Positions 8,473 through 17,341 are shown, numbered from the stretch's first letter. The stretch: DNA of 64,000 nt from Umezawaea tangerina (GCF_003002815.1 NZ_PVTF01000010.1:1-64000); one strand, 5' to 3'. Program-made: numbers and translations. The notes: a model not told the origin generated them from the sequence alone.

Positions 8473-8997
8473 GTGATCGATTCGACCTGGAACGCCGAGT
8501 TCACCCGGCACTTCGACCGCAGCGCCGACTCCATGCGCTTCACGGCCTACCTGCTGTGCGGCAACTGGCACGAGGCCGAGGACGTGGTGCAAGCGGCGTT
8601 CCTCAAGCTCTACCTGGCGGGCCCCAAGCTGGCCGACCGGGAGGGCCTGGCCGCCTACACCCGCAAGATCGTCGTGCGCACGTTCCTCGCCGAGCGCAGG
8701 CGCCTGCGGTGGCGGCGGGAGAAGCTGACGGACGCGCCCCCCGAGATGCCGGGTGGTGGTGAGCAGGTCGAGGACCGGCTCGTCGTGTGGCAGGCGATGT
8801 CGGTGCTGGGCGCGCGGCAACGTGCTGTGCTCGTGCTGCGCTTCTGGCACGACCTGGGTGTCGAGGAGACCGCCTCGGCGCTCGGGTGCAGCACCGGGAC
8901 GGTCAAGAGCCAGAGCGCCCGTGGCCTGGCGACGCTCCGCCAGCGCCTCGGACCCCAGTACGCCGACTTGTGGCAGGAGGTGTCTCGCCGTGGGTGA
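8473..8997 (+). CDS. ECF sigma factor, SigE-type
   Basis: The 174-residue protein has both ECF domains. Region 2 is around MRFTAYLLCGNWHEAEDVVQ with the acidic core-binding motif. Region 4 is GVEETASALGCSTGTVKSQS followed by RGLATLRQRL, the DNA-recognition HTH for the -35 element. GTG 8473 follows GGAGAG about ten bases upstream. Its 3' end overlaps the next gene by eight bases, which suggests translational coupling to a membrane partner. It belongs to the SigE-like ECF group common in streptomycetes and relatives, usually envelope- or signal-responsive. Confidence 0.88.
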   Translation: MIDSTWNAEFTRHFDRSADSMRFTAYLLCGNWHEAEDVVQAAFLKLYLAGPKLADREGLAAYTRKIVVRTFLAERRRLRWRREKLTDAPPEMPGGGEQVEDRLVVWQAMSVLGARQRAVLVLRFWHDLGVEETASALGCSTGTVKSQSARGLATLRQRLGPQYADLWQEVSRRG

Positions 8998-9457
8998 TGA
9001 CGACCTGAAGCGCACCTTCGAGAAGCTGCACGCGGCACCCATGCCGGTGCGCGCGCTCACCGCGGACGACGTCATCCGCAGCGGCGAGGCCGTCCGCAGG
9101 CGCCGCCGGACGGTCGCCGTCGTCGCCAGCGGCGTCGGCACGACCGCGGTCGTGGCGGCCGCCCTGGTGGTGCTCGTGATCAGGCCGGGCTCGCCGCCGG
9201 TCGGCCCGGTGGACCCCGCGGGGCCGTCGATCGGGACGTCGGCACCGCTGACGGTGCCCACGACCCCGGAGGTGTCACCACCCGCCGTGCCCGGCCGGAC
9301 GTCGGAGACCACACCCTCCACGACCACGCCCGTCGAGCAGGAACACCCGGTGAACACGACCCCGCCCGGCGCGGAGCCCCCCGCGACCTCGGACGTCCCC
9401 GTCGCCCCCGTCGAGACCTCCCCGGCAGCCGGCACCAGCCCCACCACGACCAGGTAA
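8990..9457 (+). CDS. single-pass membrane protein with Pro/Thr-rich tail, candidate anti-sigma partner
   Basis: A 155-residue protein starts at GTG 8990 behind AGGAGG (8975-8980), with the start lying inside the sigma gene's last codons. Residues about 1-40 are cytoplasmic and charged (DDLKRTFEKLHAAPMPVRAL), residues about 42-63 form one membrane helix after RRRRR, and the remaining ~90 residues are an extracytoplasmic tail rich in Pro, Thr and Glu ending in APVETSPAAGTSPTTTR. Gene order and coupling fit an anti-sigma or sensor role. No zinc-type anti-sigma (HxxxCxxC) motif is present, so this is inference. Confidence 0.6.
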   Translation: MGDDDLKRTFEKLHAAPMPVRALTADDVIRSGEAVRRRRRTVAVVASGVGTTAVVAAALVVLVIRPGSPPVGPVDPAGPSIGTSAPLTVPTTPEVSPPAVPGRTSETTPSTTTPVEQEHPVNTTPPGAEPPATSDVPVAPVETSPAAGTSPTTTR

Positions 9458-9515
9458 CCCCACCGGGCCACCCCGGTGTTCGCCGCACGCCCCGGTTACG
9501 GATACTCTCATCATC

Positions 9516-9534
9516 CAGATGTTCGCATCATCTG
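9516..9534. promoter_or_regulatory. inverted repeat upstream of P450
   Basis: CAGATG and CATCTG flank a seven-base spacer, 31 bases before the P450 start, within a locally A/T-rich stretch. It is a possible operator of a TetR- or MarR-type regulator not encoded next to it. Confidence 0.35.
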
Positions 9535-9565
9535 AAATGAGCCACGTCGTCCACCGGGAGAACCC

Positions 9566-10753
9566 ATGACCACCGTCCCCGAGATCGACCTCACCGACCC
9601 CGAGGTCGTCCGCGACCCGTTCACCACCTACGGGAAGGTCAGGGAGGTCGCGCCCCTGGCCAGGATCGCCATCCCCGGCATGGCCCCGCTGTGGGCGCTG
9701 ACCAGGTACGAGGACGCCAAGGCGATGCTCGGCGACCCCAGGTTCGTGATCAACGCGAACAGCTTCTCCCGCCCGCAGGGCATCCCCGAGCACTGCCTGC
9801 GGTACATGCGCACCATGTCCGAGATGGACGGCCCCGAGCACGCCCGCCTGCGCAGGCTCGTCTCCCCGGCCTTCACCGCCCGCCGCGCGGCCCGGTTCCG
9901 CTCACGCGTCGAGCCCATCGTCGACGCCCTGTTGGACGACCTGCCCGCGCACGTCGAGAACGGCTCCGTCGACCTCCTCCGCCACTTCGCCTGGCTCGTC
10001 CCCGTCGACGTCATCTGCGAACTGGTCGGCATCCCGACCGAGGACCGCCCCGCCTGGCGCACCCACGCCGCCAACATCGCCGCCGGCCACGGCCAGGGCT
10101 TCGCCGACGCCATCCCCGCCATCATGGCCGGCGCCAAGTCCGCCGTCGAAACCCGTCGCACCACCCCCACCGACGACCTGCTGTCGGACCTCATCCGCCT
10201 CCGCGACGAGGACGACGACCGCCTCACCGAAACCGAACTCATCACCCTCGTCTGGCACCTGGTCCTGGCCGGCCAAACCCCCGCCAACCTCATCCCCAAC
10301 GCCGTTCAGGTCCTCCACACCCACCCCGACCAACTAACCGCACTCCAGGCCGACCCCTCCCTGCTCCCCCGCGCGGTCGACGAGGTCATCCGCTTCTGCG
10401 GCCCCGCCCTCCTCTCCATCCCCCGCTACGCCACAGAAGACGTCGACCTCCACGGCACCCGCATCCCCAAGGGCGACGCCATCTCCGCCATCGTCGCCTC
10501 CACCAACCGCGACCCCCGCACCCACGACGACCCGAACACCTTCGACATCACCCGCCCCACCAGCCAAACCCACCTCGGCTTCGGCCACGGCCCCCACTTC
10601 TGCCTAGGCGCCTCCCTCGCAAAAATCCAAACCGAAACCGCCCTGTCGTCCCTATGGCACCACTACCCCAACCTCGCCCTAGCCACCCCAACCGAAGACC
10701 GCGCCCCCGACCCCGGCAACTGGCGCCTGACCTCCCTACGCGTAACCCTTTAA
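9566..10753 (+). CDS. cytochrome P450
   Basis: The 395-residue soluble bacterial P450 (class I, needing ferredoxin and reductase) has the heme loop FGHGPHFCLGASLAK (Cys ligand C346) and the K-helix ExxR pair E273-R276. The I-helix reads LVLAGQTPANLI, whereas relatives usually carry AG-x-(E/D)-T; Glu/Asp is missing and the segment looks one residue short. ATG 9566 follows CGGGAGAA. No ferredoxin gene is nearby, so the substrate cannot be guessed. The 3' half uses C-rich, G-poor codons, unlike the 5' half. Confidence 0.9.
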   Translation: MTTVPEIDLTDPEVVRDPFTTYGKVREVAPLARIAIPGMAPLWALTRYEDAKAMLGDPRFVINANSFSRPQGIPEHCLRYMRTMSEMDGPEHARLRRLVSPAFTARRAARFRSRVEPIVDALLDDLPAHVENGSVDLLRHFAWLVPVDVICELVGIPTEDRPAWRTHAANIAAGHGQGFADAIPAIMAGAKSAVETRRTTPTDDLLSDLIRLRDEDDDRLTETELITLVWHLVLAGQTPANLIPNAVQVLHTHPDQLTALQADPSLLPRAVDEVIRFCGPALLSIPRYATEDVDLHGTRIPKGDAISAIVASTNRDPRTHDDPNTFDITRPTSQTHLGFGHGPHFCLGASLAKIQTETALSSLWHHYPNLALATPTEDRAPDPGNWRLTSLRVTL

Positions 10754-11026
10754 CGCCAGACAAACCAACACAGCCACCACCCCGCATCCGACGCGAAGCG
10801 AGCACGCCAACACGCACTTGGGCGCAGCCCGCCAGCGCGCATCCGGCGCGGAGCGCCTGGGGCCTTGTCGGCGCCAGCCGATGCCTGGACCGCTGCGAAG
10901 CGCGGATGCCCTGTCTAATGGCGCAGCCGAGGATGCCTTGTCGGGCGGAGCCCGATGCTTGGTCAGGCGCAGCCTGATGCTGGCGAAGCCGGACTTCCCC
11001 TCTGCCCCCGATCCACAGCGCCCTCC
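10754..11026. repeat. intergenic stretch of degenerate GCGAAGC/GATGC repeats
   Basis: After the P450 stop comes a run of short related units of the kind GCGCAGCC-GATGCT, GCGGAGCCCGATGC and GCGAAGCGCGGATGCC, repeated about eight times with alternating orientation between 10790 and 11000. It has no coding character. It resembles extragenic palindrome clusters; nothing else was seen here. Confidence 0.5.
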
Positions 11027-11081
11027 TGCCCCATCTTCGTTGTCAAGACAGCTTCATCGTCTTGACAACGAAGATGGGGCA
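11027..11081. terminator. 23-bp perfect hairpin between convergent genes
   Basis: Arms 11027-11049 and 11059-11081 are perfectly complementary, with a nine-base loop. It lies between the P450 (+) and the SDR gene (-), so it is best read as a bidirectional terminator, though it has no T-run and is unusually A/T-rich for this genome. Confidence 0.65.
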
Positions 11082-11161
11082 TTGAGACAATCGCGCGCCG
11101 GGGGCCGGGCTTCGCGCGTTGAGAGGGCCGAGAGCCGAGTCCTCCCTTCCCTAAACCCCAC

Positions 11162-11936
11162 TCACCCCAACGTCCCCGTCGCCAACAACCCCCCATCCAC
11201 CCTCACCGTCTCCCCGGTAACCCACCCCGCCTCCTCCGAAGCCAGGAACGCCACCACCTTCGCCACATCCCCCGGCACCCCCAACCTCTTCATCGGGTAC
11301 TGCCCAGCGGCCTCTTCCTCCCTCCCCATGTACAACGCCTCCGCGAACCGCGTCTTCACCACCGCGGGCGCCACCGCGTTCACCCTCACCTTCGGCCCCA
11401 GCTGCCAGGCCAGCTCCTCCGTCAGCCGGATCAACGCCGCCTTGCTCGCCCCGTACGCCGCGATCACCCCCCGTGGACCGGATCCCGCCCGCCGACGCGA
11501 TGTTCACCACCGCCCCGCCGTTCTCCGCCATCCACCCCTTCCGCGCCAGCTGCACGAATCCCAGCGCCGCCACCACGTTCACGTCGAAGATCTTCCGCAC
11601 GGCTCCCAGGTCGGCGTCCACCAGCGACCCGTAGACCGGGTTGATGCCGGCGTTGTTGACCAGGACGTCCAACCGCCCGAACCTCTCCAGCACCGCCTCC
11701 ACCGCCGCCGCCCGGTCCTCGTCCCTCCCGGCGTTGCTCGCCACCGCGAGCACCCGGTCGGCGGGCACGGACAGCTCCTCCACGAGCCCCAGTCCGGCTT
11801 CCCGCACCGCGTCGGCCTTGCGCCCGGTGATCACCACCGACGCCCCGCGCGTCAGCAGCTCCCGCGCGATCCCGAGTCCGATTCCCCTGCTCGCGCCCGT
11901 GACCAGCGCGGTCTTCCCTGCGAACGTCTCCGTCAT
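11162..11936 (-). pseudogene. short-chain dehydrogenase/reductase, frameshifted
   Basis: The two halves of one classical SDR lie in different frames. The N-terminal half begins MTETFAGKTALVTGASRGIG (NAD(P)-binding TGxxxGxG) and carries VLVNNAG. The C-terminal half carries the catalytic YGASKAA and ends GGLLATGTLG. They would join as IRSTG-VIAAYGASK if one G were removed from the six-G run (C run 11467-11472 on the + strand). Joined length is 257 residues, normal for the family. It is either a true single-base insertion or a sequencing error in a homopolymer. Confidence 0.85.
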
Positions 11937-12089
11937 GCGCCTGAATCTATGCCGGTGCCCACATGTGGCGAATGCGGTCGCGCTCAGCCCGTAGACTGGT
12001 GGCGTGGTCATCCTGATCGAGTAGGTCCAGCGCGTGTTCCTCCGCCGACCCCTCATTTCCGCATGGCCACATCCACCTGGAGTTCCGCT

Positions 12090-13718
12090 GTGATCACAGC
12101 TACCAACATCGAGCTGCGCGCGGGTTCGCGCATCCTGTTGTCGGAGGCCAACCTCCGCGTGCAGCCGGGCGACCGCATCGGTCTGGTCGGCCGCAACGGC
12201 GCGGGCAAGACGACCTCGTTGCGGGTGCTCGCGGGCGAGGGTCTGCCCTACGGCGGCGACGTGCGGCGCACCGGTGAGCTCGGCTACCTGCCGCAGGACC
12301 CGCGCGAAGGCGACCTCTCGGTGATCGCGAAGGACCGCGTGCTGTCGGCGCGCGGCCTGGACCAGATCCTGCGGGACATGGAGAAGACGCAGTCCGCGAT
12401 GGCGGAGCTGGTCGACCCCAAGCAGCTGGACAAGGCGGTCGACCGCTACGGCAAGCTGGAGGACCGGTTCTCCGCGCTGGGCGGGTACGCCGCCGAGAGC
12501 GAGGCGGCCCGGATCTGCGCGAACCTCGGTCTGGCGGACCGGATCCTGGCGCAGCCGCTGAGCACGCTGTCCGGTGGCCAGCGCCGCCGCGTCGAGCTGG
12601 CGCGCATCCTGTTCGCCGCCTCCGAGGCGGGTGTGGGCGCGAAGTCCAGCACGATCCTGCTGATCGACGAGCCCACGAACCACCTCGACGCCGACTCGAT
12701 CTCCTGGCTGCGCGGCTTCCTCAAGTCGCACGAGGGCGGCCTGGTCGTGATCAGCCACGACGTGGACCTGCTCGACGACGTGGTGAACAAGGTCTGGTTC
12801 CTCGACGCCACCCGCGGCGAGGTCGACCTGTACAACATGGGCTGGAAGAAGTACCTCGAAGCCCGTGCCGCGGACGAGAAGCGCCGCCGCCGCGAACGCG
12901 CGAACGCCGAGAAGAAGGCAGGCGTCCTCATGGCGCAGGCCGACAAGATGCGCGCCAAGGCCACGAAGGCCGTCGCCGCGCAGAACATGGCCAAGCGCGC
13001 CGAGAAGATGCTCGCCGGCCTGGACGAGACCCGCGTGGCGGACAAGGTCGCGAAGATCCGCTTCCCGGAGCCCGCGACCTGCGGCAAGACCCCGCTGATG
13101 GCGGAGGGGCTGAGCAAGTCCTACGGGTCGCTGGAGATCTTCACCGGCGTCGACCTCGCCATCGACAAGGGCTCGCGCGTCGTGATCCTCGGCCTGAACG
13201 GCGCGGGCAAGACGACCCTGCTGCGCCTGCTCGGCCAGATGGAACGGCCCGACGCGGGCTCGCTGATCCCCGGCCACGGCCTGAAGGTCGGCTACTTCGC
13301 GCAGGAGCACGAGACCCTCGACCACGGCGCCAGCGTGTGGGAGAACATCCGGCACGCCGCCCCGGACACCCAGGAGCAGCAGCTCAGGCAGCTGCTGGGC
13401 ACGTTCCTGTTCAGCGGCGAGCAGCTCGACCAGCCCGCGGGCACCCTTTCGGGTGGCGAGAAGACCCGGTTGGCCCTCGCGGGCCTCGTGTCGAGCGCGG
13501 CGAACGTGCTGCTGCTCGACGAGCCCACGAACAACCTCGACCCGGCCAGCCGCGAGCAGGTGCTCGACGCGCTGCGCCGCTACCAGGGCGCCGTCGTCCT
13601 GGTCACCCACGACCCCGGCGCGGTCGAGGCGCTTGAGCCCGAGCGGGTGATCCTTCTCCCCGACGGAACCGAGGACCACTGGTCCGCTGACTACCTGGAA
13701 CTCGTGCAGTTGGCCTGA
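12090..13718 (+). CDS. ABC-F family ATPase (translation factor type)
   Basis: The 542-residue soluble protein has two nucleotide-binding domains and no membrane segments. NBD1 has GRNGAGKTT, LSGGQRRRVELAR and LLIDEPTNHLD. A charged linker of about 80 residues (KKYLEARAADEKRRRRERAN...) corresponds to the P-site tRNA interaction motif. NBD2 has GLNGAGKTT, LSGGEKTRLALA and LLLDEPTNNLD. ABC-F proteins act on the ribosome (EttA/Uup-type) or protect it from antibiotics. GTG 12090 gives the typical VITATNIELRAG start; ATG 12063 would add nine residues. Housekeeping ABC-F is likelier than resistance, but sequence alone cannot separate them. Confidence 0.88.
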   Translation: MITATNIELRAGSRILLSEANLRVQPGDRIGLVGRNGAGKTTSLRVLAGEGLPYGGDVRRTGELGYLPQDPREGDLSVIAKDRVLSARGLDQILRDMEKTQSAMAELVDPKQLDKAVDRYGKLEDRFSALGGYAAESEAARICANLGLADRILAQPLSTLSGGQRRRVELARILFAASEAGVGAKSSTILLIDEPTNHLDADSISWLRGFLKSHEGGLVVISHDVDLLDDVVNKVWFLDATRGEVDLYNMGWKKYLEARAADEKRRRRERANAEKKAGVLMAQADKMRAKATKAVAAQNMAKRAEKMLAGLDETRVADKVAKIRFPEPATCGKTPLMAEGLSKSYGSLEIFTGVDLAIDKGSRVVILGLNGAGKTTLLRLLGQMERPDAGSLIPGHGLKVGYFAQEHETLDHGASVWENIRHAAPDTQEQQLRQLLGTFLFSGEQLDQPAGTLSGGEKTRLALAGLVSSAANVLLLDEPTNNLDPASREQVLDALRRYQGAVVLVTHDPGAVEALEPERVILLPDGTEDHWSADYLELVQLA

Positions 13719-13891
13719 GCCAACGGAAACAGCCCGTTTCGGCAGCCCCGGACGAAGGCCGACTGTCCGTGATCATGCGATCACGGACAGATCATTTTGC
13801 ATGATCGCCTGGCGTTCTGGTCATTCGTGTTCGATCATTGCGACGACAGGGGCCCGAAAGCGGCCCGACCTGCTCGGACGGAAGGCGGGAC

Positions 13892-14104
13892 ATGGTGGCT
13901 GACCTGAAGAAGGGCGCCCGGATCACCGGCGCCACACGGGACAAGCTGGCCGCTGACCTGAAGAAGAAGTACGAAAAGGGCGCGAGCATCCGGGCGTTGG
14001 CCGAGTCCACCGGACGCTCCTATGGCTTCGTCCACCGGGTTCTGTCCGAGTCCGGTGTGACGCTGCGCGGTCGCGGTGGCGCCACCCGCACGAAGAAGAA
14101 GTAG
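13892..14104 (+). CDS. small helix-turn-helix protein conserved in actinobacteria
   Basis: The 70-residue basic protein begins MVADLKKGARITGATRDKL, continues with KKKYEKGASIRALAESTGRS (helix-turn-helix) and YGFVHRVLSESGVTLRGRG, and ends in a Lys tail. ATG 13892 sits behind GAAGGCGGGA. Its HTH resembles resolvase/sigma-type recognition units, and proteins of this size and pattern are widespread in actinomycetes with no assigned role. It precedes the enoyl-CoA hydratase gene by 72 bases. Confidence 0.8.
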   Translation: MVADLKKGARITGATRDKLAADLKKKYEKGASIRALAESTGRSYGFVHRVLSESGVTLRGRGGATRTKKK

Positions 14105-14176
14105 GGAAGTAAGCTACCCTCCGGTAACAACAGGCGCCGAACAGCGGCGGCGCCGACCGGCCTCGGAGGTTCCAGC

Positions 14177-14986
14177 ATGTCGGCTACGCCCATCGACGCC
14201 GACCTGTTGGAACGTGGCGGTGTGCGGCTCGTCGTGGACGGGCCGCGCGCGACCGTCACCCTCGACCGCCCCGATGTGCTCAACGCGCAGACGCCCTCCA
14301 CCTGGCAGGCGTTGCGGGCGATCGGCGAAGGCCTGGACCCGGACGTCCTCGTGGTGGTCGTCCGGGGTTCTGGTCGAGCGTTCTCCGCGGGTCTCGACCG
14401 CCGCATGTTCACCGGTGGGGTACCGGGCGAACCGGGCTTGGCGGACATCCTCCGCCAGGGCCCGGAGCAGGGTGATGCCCAGATCGCGGAGTTCCAACGC
14501 GGCTTCACCTGGCTGCGCGACCCCAAACGGGTGACCATCGCCGCCGTGTCCGGCCACGCCATCGGCGCCGGCTTCCAGCTGGCCCTCGCCTGCGACTTCC
14601 GCGTCATCGCCGACGACACCCAGTTCTCCATGGCCGAAACCACCCTCGGCCTCGTCCCCGACCTCGGCGGCACCCAACCCCTCGTCCGCCTCGTCGGCTA
14701 CTCCCGCGCCGCCGAACTCTGCGTAACCGGCCGCCGCATCAACGCCGAGGAATCCCTCCGCATCGGCCTCGCCAACACCGTCGTCCCCCTCCCCGACCTC
14801 GACACCGCCGTCGACAACCTCGTCACCCAGGTCCTACGCCCCCTACCCGGCGCAGTCCGCGAAACCCTGGCCCTGATCTCCGCGGCCGCCGACGGCACCA
14901 CCACCGAACAACAACTCGCCCTGGAACGCGCCGCCCAACTCCGCCGCCTCGGCGAACTCGCCGCACTAGCAGGCCAACCCACCTGA
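14177..14986 (+). CDS. enoyl-CoA hydratase/isomerase family protein
   Basis: The 269-residue crotonase-fold protein has the two oxyanion-hole segments RAFSAGLDRRMF and GHAIGAGFQLALACDFR, then MAETTLGLVPDLGGT, where the first Glu occupies the catalytic Glu region. It probably acts on acyl-CoA thioesters in beta-oxidation or a related path; the substrate is unknown. CGGAGG precedes ATG 14177. The 3' third shifts to C-rich codons, as in the P450 gene. Confidence 0.85.
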   Translation: MSATPIDADLLERGGVRLVVDGPRATVTLDRPDVLNAQTPSTWQALRAIGEGLDPDVLVVVVRGSGRAFSAGLDRRMFTGGVPGEPGLADILRQGPEQGDAQIAEFQRGFTWLRDPKRVTIAAVSGHAIGAGFQLALACDFRVIADDTQFSMAETTLGLVPDLGGTQPLVRLVGYSRAAELCVTGRRINAEESLRIGLANTVVPLPDLDTAVDNLVTQVLRPLPGAVRETLALISAAADGTTTEQQLALERAAQLRRLGELAALAGQPT

Positions 14987-15101
14987 CCCACGGCAGGCCA
15001 AGGCCAACGACGCTGGAACAAAAGCCAACGGCCCAACGAAGGCTGGAAACAGTCGGTCAGTTGCCCGGCGACGCTGGAAGCGAGCGGGGCTCGTCCGCTC
15101 G

Positions 15102-15220
15102 TGCGGTCGGCTTGACTTGGGGTTTTTGGGCTTAGACTTGCGGCGGCGGGCAGGCTCTACCACCTGCCCTTTTTCGCCCGACGAAGCCCAAAAAAGGGGC
15201 CCCAAGTCAAGCCGACCGCA
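15102..15220. repeat. long imperfect inverted repeat with inner hairpin
   Basis: A ~32-base arm (from 15102) pairs with an arm ending at 15220, with a single five-base bulge. The ~50-base interior holds a second stem, GGGCAG with CTGCCC, followed by a T-run. No open frame spans it. It could be a structured RNA, a dispersed repeat or a compound terminator after the hydratase gene. Confidence 0.6.
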
Positions 15221-15226
15221 CCTAGG

Positions 15227-15322
15227 TCCGCTGCAGCGATACCCCCGTAGTCCGCTGCAGCGACACCCCCGAAGACCGCCGAACCGACACCCCCGGAGAC
15301 CGCGGATAGCGACACCGGGCGA
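15227..15322. repeat. four 24-bp tandem repeats
   Basis: Units begin at 15227, 15251, 15275 and 15299. The first two differ at only two bases (CCGCTGCAGCGA-ACCCCCG core), and units three and four diverge progressively. They lie between the inverted repeat and the ABC transporter gene. The rest of the 14987-15412 gap shows no gene. Confidence 0.65.
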
Positions 15323-15412
15323 CACCCACGGCGGCTAGAACACCAGGACCCCCACCAGTTCGCCCCCAAGCGAACAGGGAAGCACCACGCCTCCCCAGAC
15401 GTTCCCCCTCAC

Positions 15413-17341
15413 GTGGACAGCGGATACGGTGCCTGGGGCCTGATGATGAGCGCGATGCGGGCCGGTGAGACCCCCAAGGGGGTCCGCGCCGGCACTCTCC
15501 GCAGAGTGCTGAAGTTCGCCCGTCCCCATCGGGCCAAGCTCATCACCTTCCTCCTCCTGACGGTCGTCTCCTCGGTCTTGGCCGTCAGCACGCCCGTCCT
15601 GGCCGGTCGGGTCGTCGACGCGATCGTCAACGGCAGCGCGACCTCGGTGGTCGTCTGGTTGGCCGTCGTCATCGCCCTCATCGCGGTCGTCGACGCGGGC
15701 CTTGGCCTCCTGGAGCGCTGGCAGTCCACCCGGATCGGCGAGGGTCTGATCTACGACCTGCGCCGGGCCGTCTTCGAGCACGTCCAGCGGATGCCGGTCG
15801 CCTTCTTCACCCGGACCCGCACCGGTGCCCTGGTCAGCCGCCTCAACAACGACGTGATCGGCGCCCAGCGGGCTTTCACCTCGACCCTCTCCGGTGTGGT
15901 CACCAACGTCATCCAGCTGTCCCTCACCCTCGTCGTCATGCTGACGCTGTCGTGGCAGGTCACGCTCCTGGCGCTGGTTCTGCTGCCGATCTTCGTGCTC
16001 CCGGCCCGCCGGATGGGCAACCGGATGGCCGACCTGCAGCGCGAGGCCGCCAACCTGAACGCGGGCATGACCACCCAGATGACCGAGCGCTTCTCCGCTC
16101 CCGGCGCCACCCTCGTGAAGCTCTTCGGCAGGCCGAGGGAGGAGGCCGCCGAGTTCGGCGACCGCGCCCTGCGGGTCCGCGACATCGGCATCCGCACCGC
16201 CATGGCCACCCGCTGGTTCATGACCGGCCTGACGCTGGTCTCGGCGTTGGCGCAGGCACTCGTCTACGGCCTGGGCGGCTACCTGGCGCTGACCGGCCAC
16301 CTGGCCGCGGGCACGGTCGTCTCGTTGGCGCTGCTGCTCTCCCGCCTCTACTCCCCGCTGACGGCGCTGGCCAACGCGCGAGTCGACGTGATGACCGCCC
16401 TGGTCAGCTTCGAGCGCGTCTTCGAGGTCCTCGACCTCAAGCCCATGATCGCCGAGGCGGAGGAGCCCAGGAAGGTTCCCGACGGCCCCGTCTCGGTCGA
16501 GTTCCAGGACGTCCGCTTCGGCTACCCGTCCGCGGACAAGGTCTCCCTCGCCTCCCTGGAGTCGGTCAGCACCCTCGACACCCGCGGCGGCCAGGAGGTC
16601 CTGCACGGCATCAGCTTCCGCGCCGAACCCGGCCAGCTCGTCGCCCTCGTCGGCTCCTCCGGCGCGGGCAAGTCGACCATCGCGTCACTGGTCCCGCGCC
16701 TCTACGACGTGGAGTCCGGCTCGGTGCGGCTGTCCGATGTGGACGTCCGCGAGCTCGGCTTCGACGACGTGCGCGACGCGGTCGGCGTGGTCACCCAGGA
16801 CGGGCACCTCTTCCACGACACCATCCGCGCCAACCTGGTCTACGCCCGACCCGAGGCGAGCGACGAGGAGCTGTGGGACGCGATCACCCGCGCCCGGCTC
16901 GGCACGCTGATCGAGTCGCTCCCCGACGGCCTGGAGACCGTGGTGGGCGAGCGGGGCTACCGGCTCTCCGGCGGTGAGCGGCAGCGGCTGACGATCGCCC
17001 GCCTGCTGCTGGCCCGCCCGCGCGTGGTCATCCTCGACGAGGCGACCGCGCACCTGGACTCGGAGTCCGAGACGGCCGTGCAGGCCGCGCTGACCGAGGC
17101 CCTGCGCGGCCGCACGGCCCTGGTCATCGCGCACCGGCTGTCCACGATCCGCGCCGCCGACCAGATCCTGGTCGTGGAGGACGGCGAGGTCGTGGAACGC
17201 GGCGGTCACCACGAGCTGCTGGAGGCCGACGGCCGCTACGCCGAGCTCTACCACACCCAGTTCGACGAGAAGCCGCAGGTCAGCGTGGTGGAGACGCCGA
17301 AGCTGTCGCTGGTCACAGCGGACCGAGAAAAGTCGCGGTGA
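15413..17341 (+). CDS. ABC transporter, fused permease and ATPase
   Basis: The 642-residue half-transporter has six predicted membrane helices in residues ~40-320 (starting LITFLLLTVVSSVLAVSTPV), then an ATPase domain with SSGAGKST (Walker A), LSGGERQR (signature), VVILDEATAHLD (Walker B) and the IAHRLSTI switch His. It is an exporter-type (ABCB/MsbA-like) protein that would work as a homodimer; the substrate is unknown. GTG 15413 has no clear ribosome site, and ATG 15443 or 15446 may be the true start. Its 3' end overlaps the convergent PBP gene by 29 bases. Confidence 0.87.
   Translation: MDSGYGAWGLMMSAMRAGETPKGVRAGTLRRVLKFARPHRAKLITFLLLTVVSSVLAVSTPVLAGRVVDAIVNGSATSVVVWLAVVIALIAVVDAGLGLLERWQSTRIGEGLIYDLRRAVFEHVQRMPVAFFTRTRTGALVSRLNNDVIGAQRAFTSTLSGVVTNVIQLSLTLVVMLTLSWQVTLLALVLLPIFVLPARRMGNRMADLQREAANLNAGMTTQMTERFSAPGATLVKLFGRPREEAAEFGDRALRVRDIGIRTAMATRWFMTGLTLVSALAQALVYGLGGYLALTGHLAAGTVVSLALLLSRLYSPLTALANARVDVMTALVSFERVFEVLDLKPMIAEAEEPRKVPDGPVSVEFQDVRFGYPSADKVSLASLESVSTLDTRGGQEVLHGISFRAEPGQLVALVGSSGAGKSTIASLVPRLYDVESGSVRLSDVDVRELGFDDVRDAVGVVTQDGHLFHDTIRANLVYARPEASDEELWDAITRARLGTLIESLPDGLETVVGERGYRLSGGERQRLTIARLLLARPRVVILDEATAHLDSESETAVQAALTEALRGRTALVIAHRLSTIRAADQILVVEDGEVVERGGHHELLEADGRYAELYHTQFDEKPQVSVVETPKLSLVTADREKSR

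Noticed and set aside
15117-15338. Small plus-strand frame across the tandem repeats
   Set aside because: It is only the translation of the inverted and tandem repeats and has no start signal.
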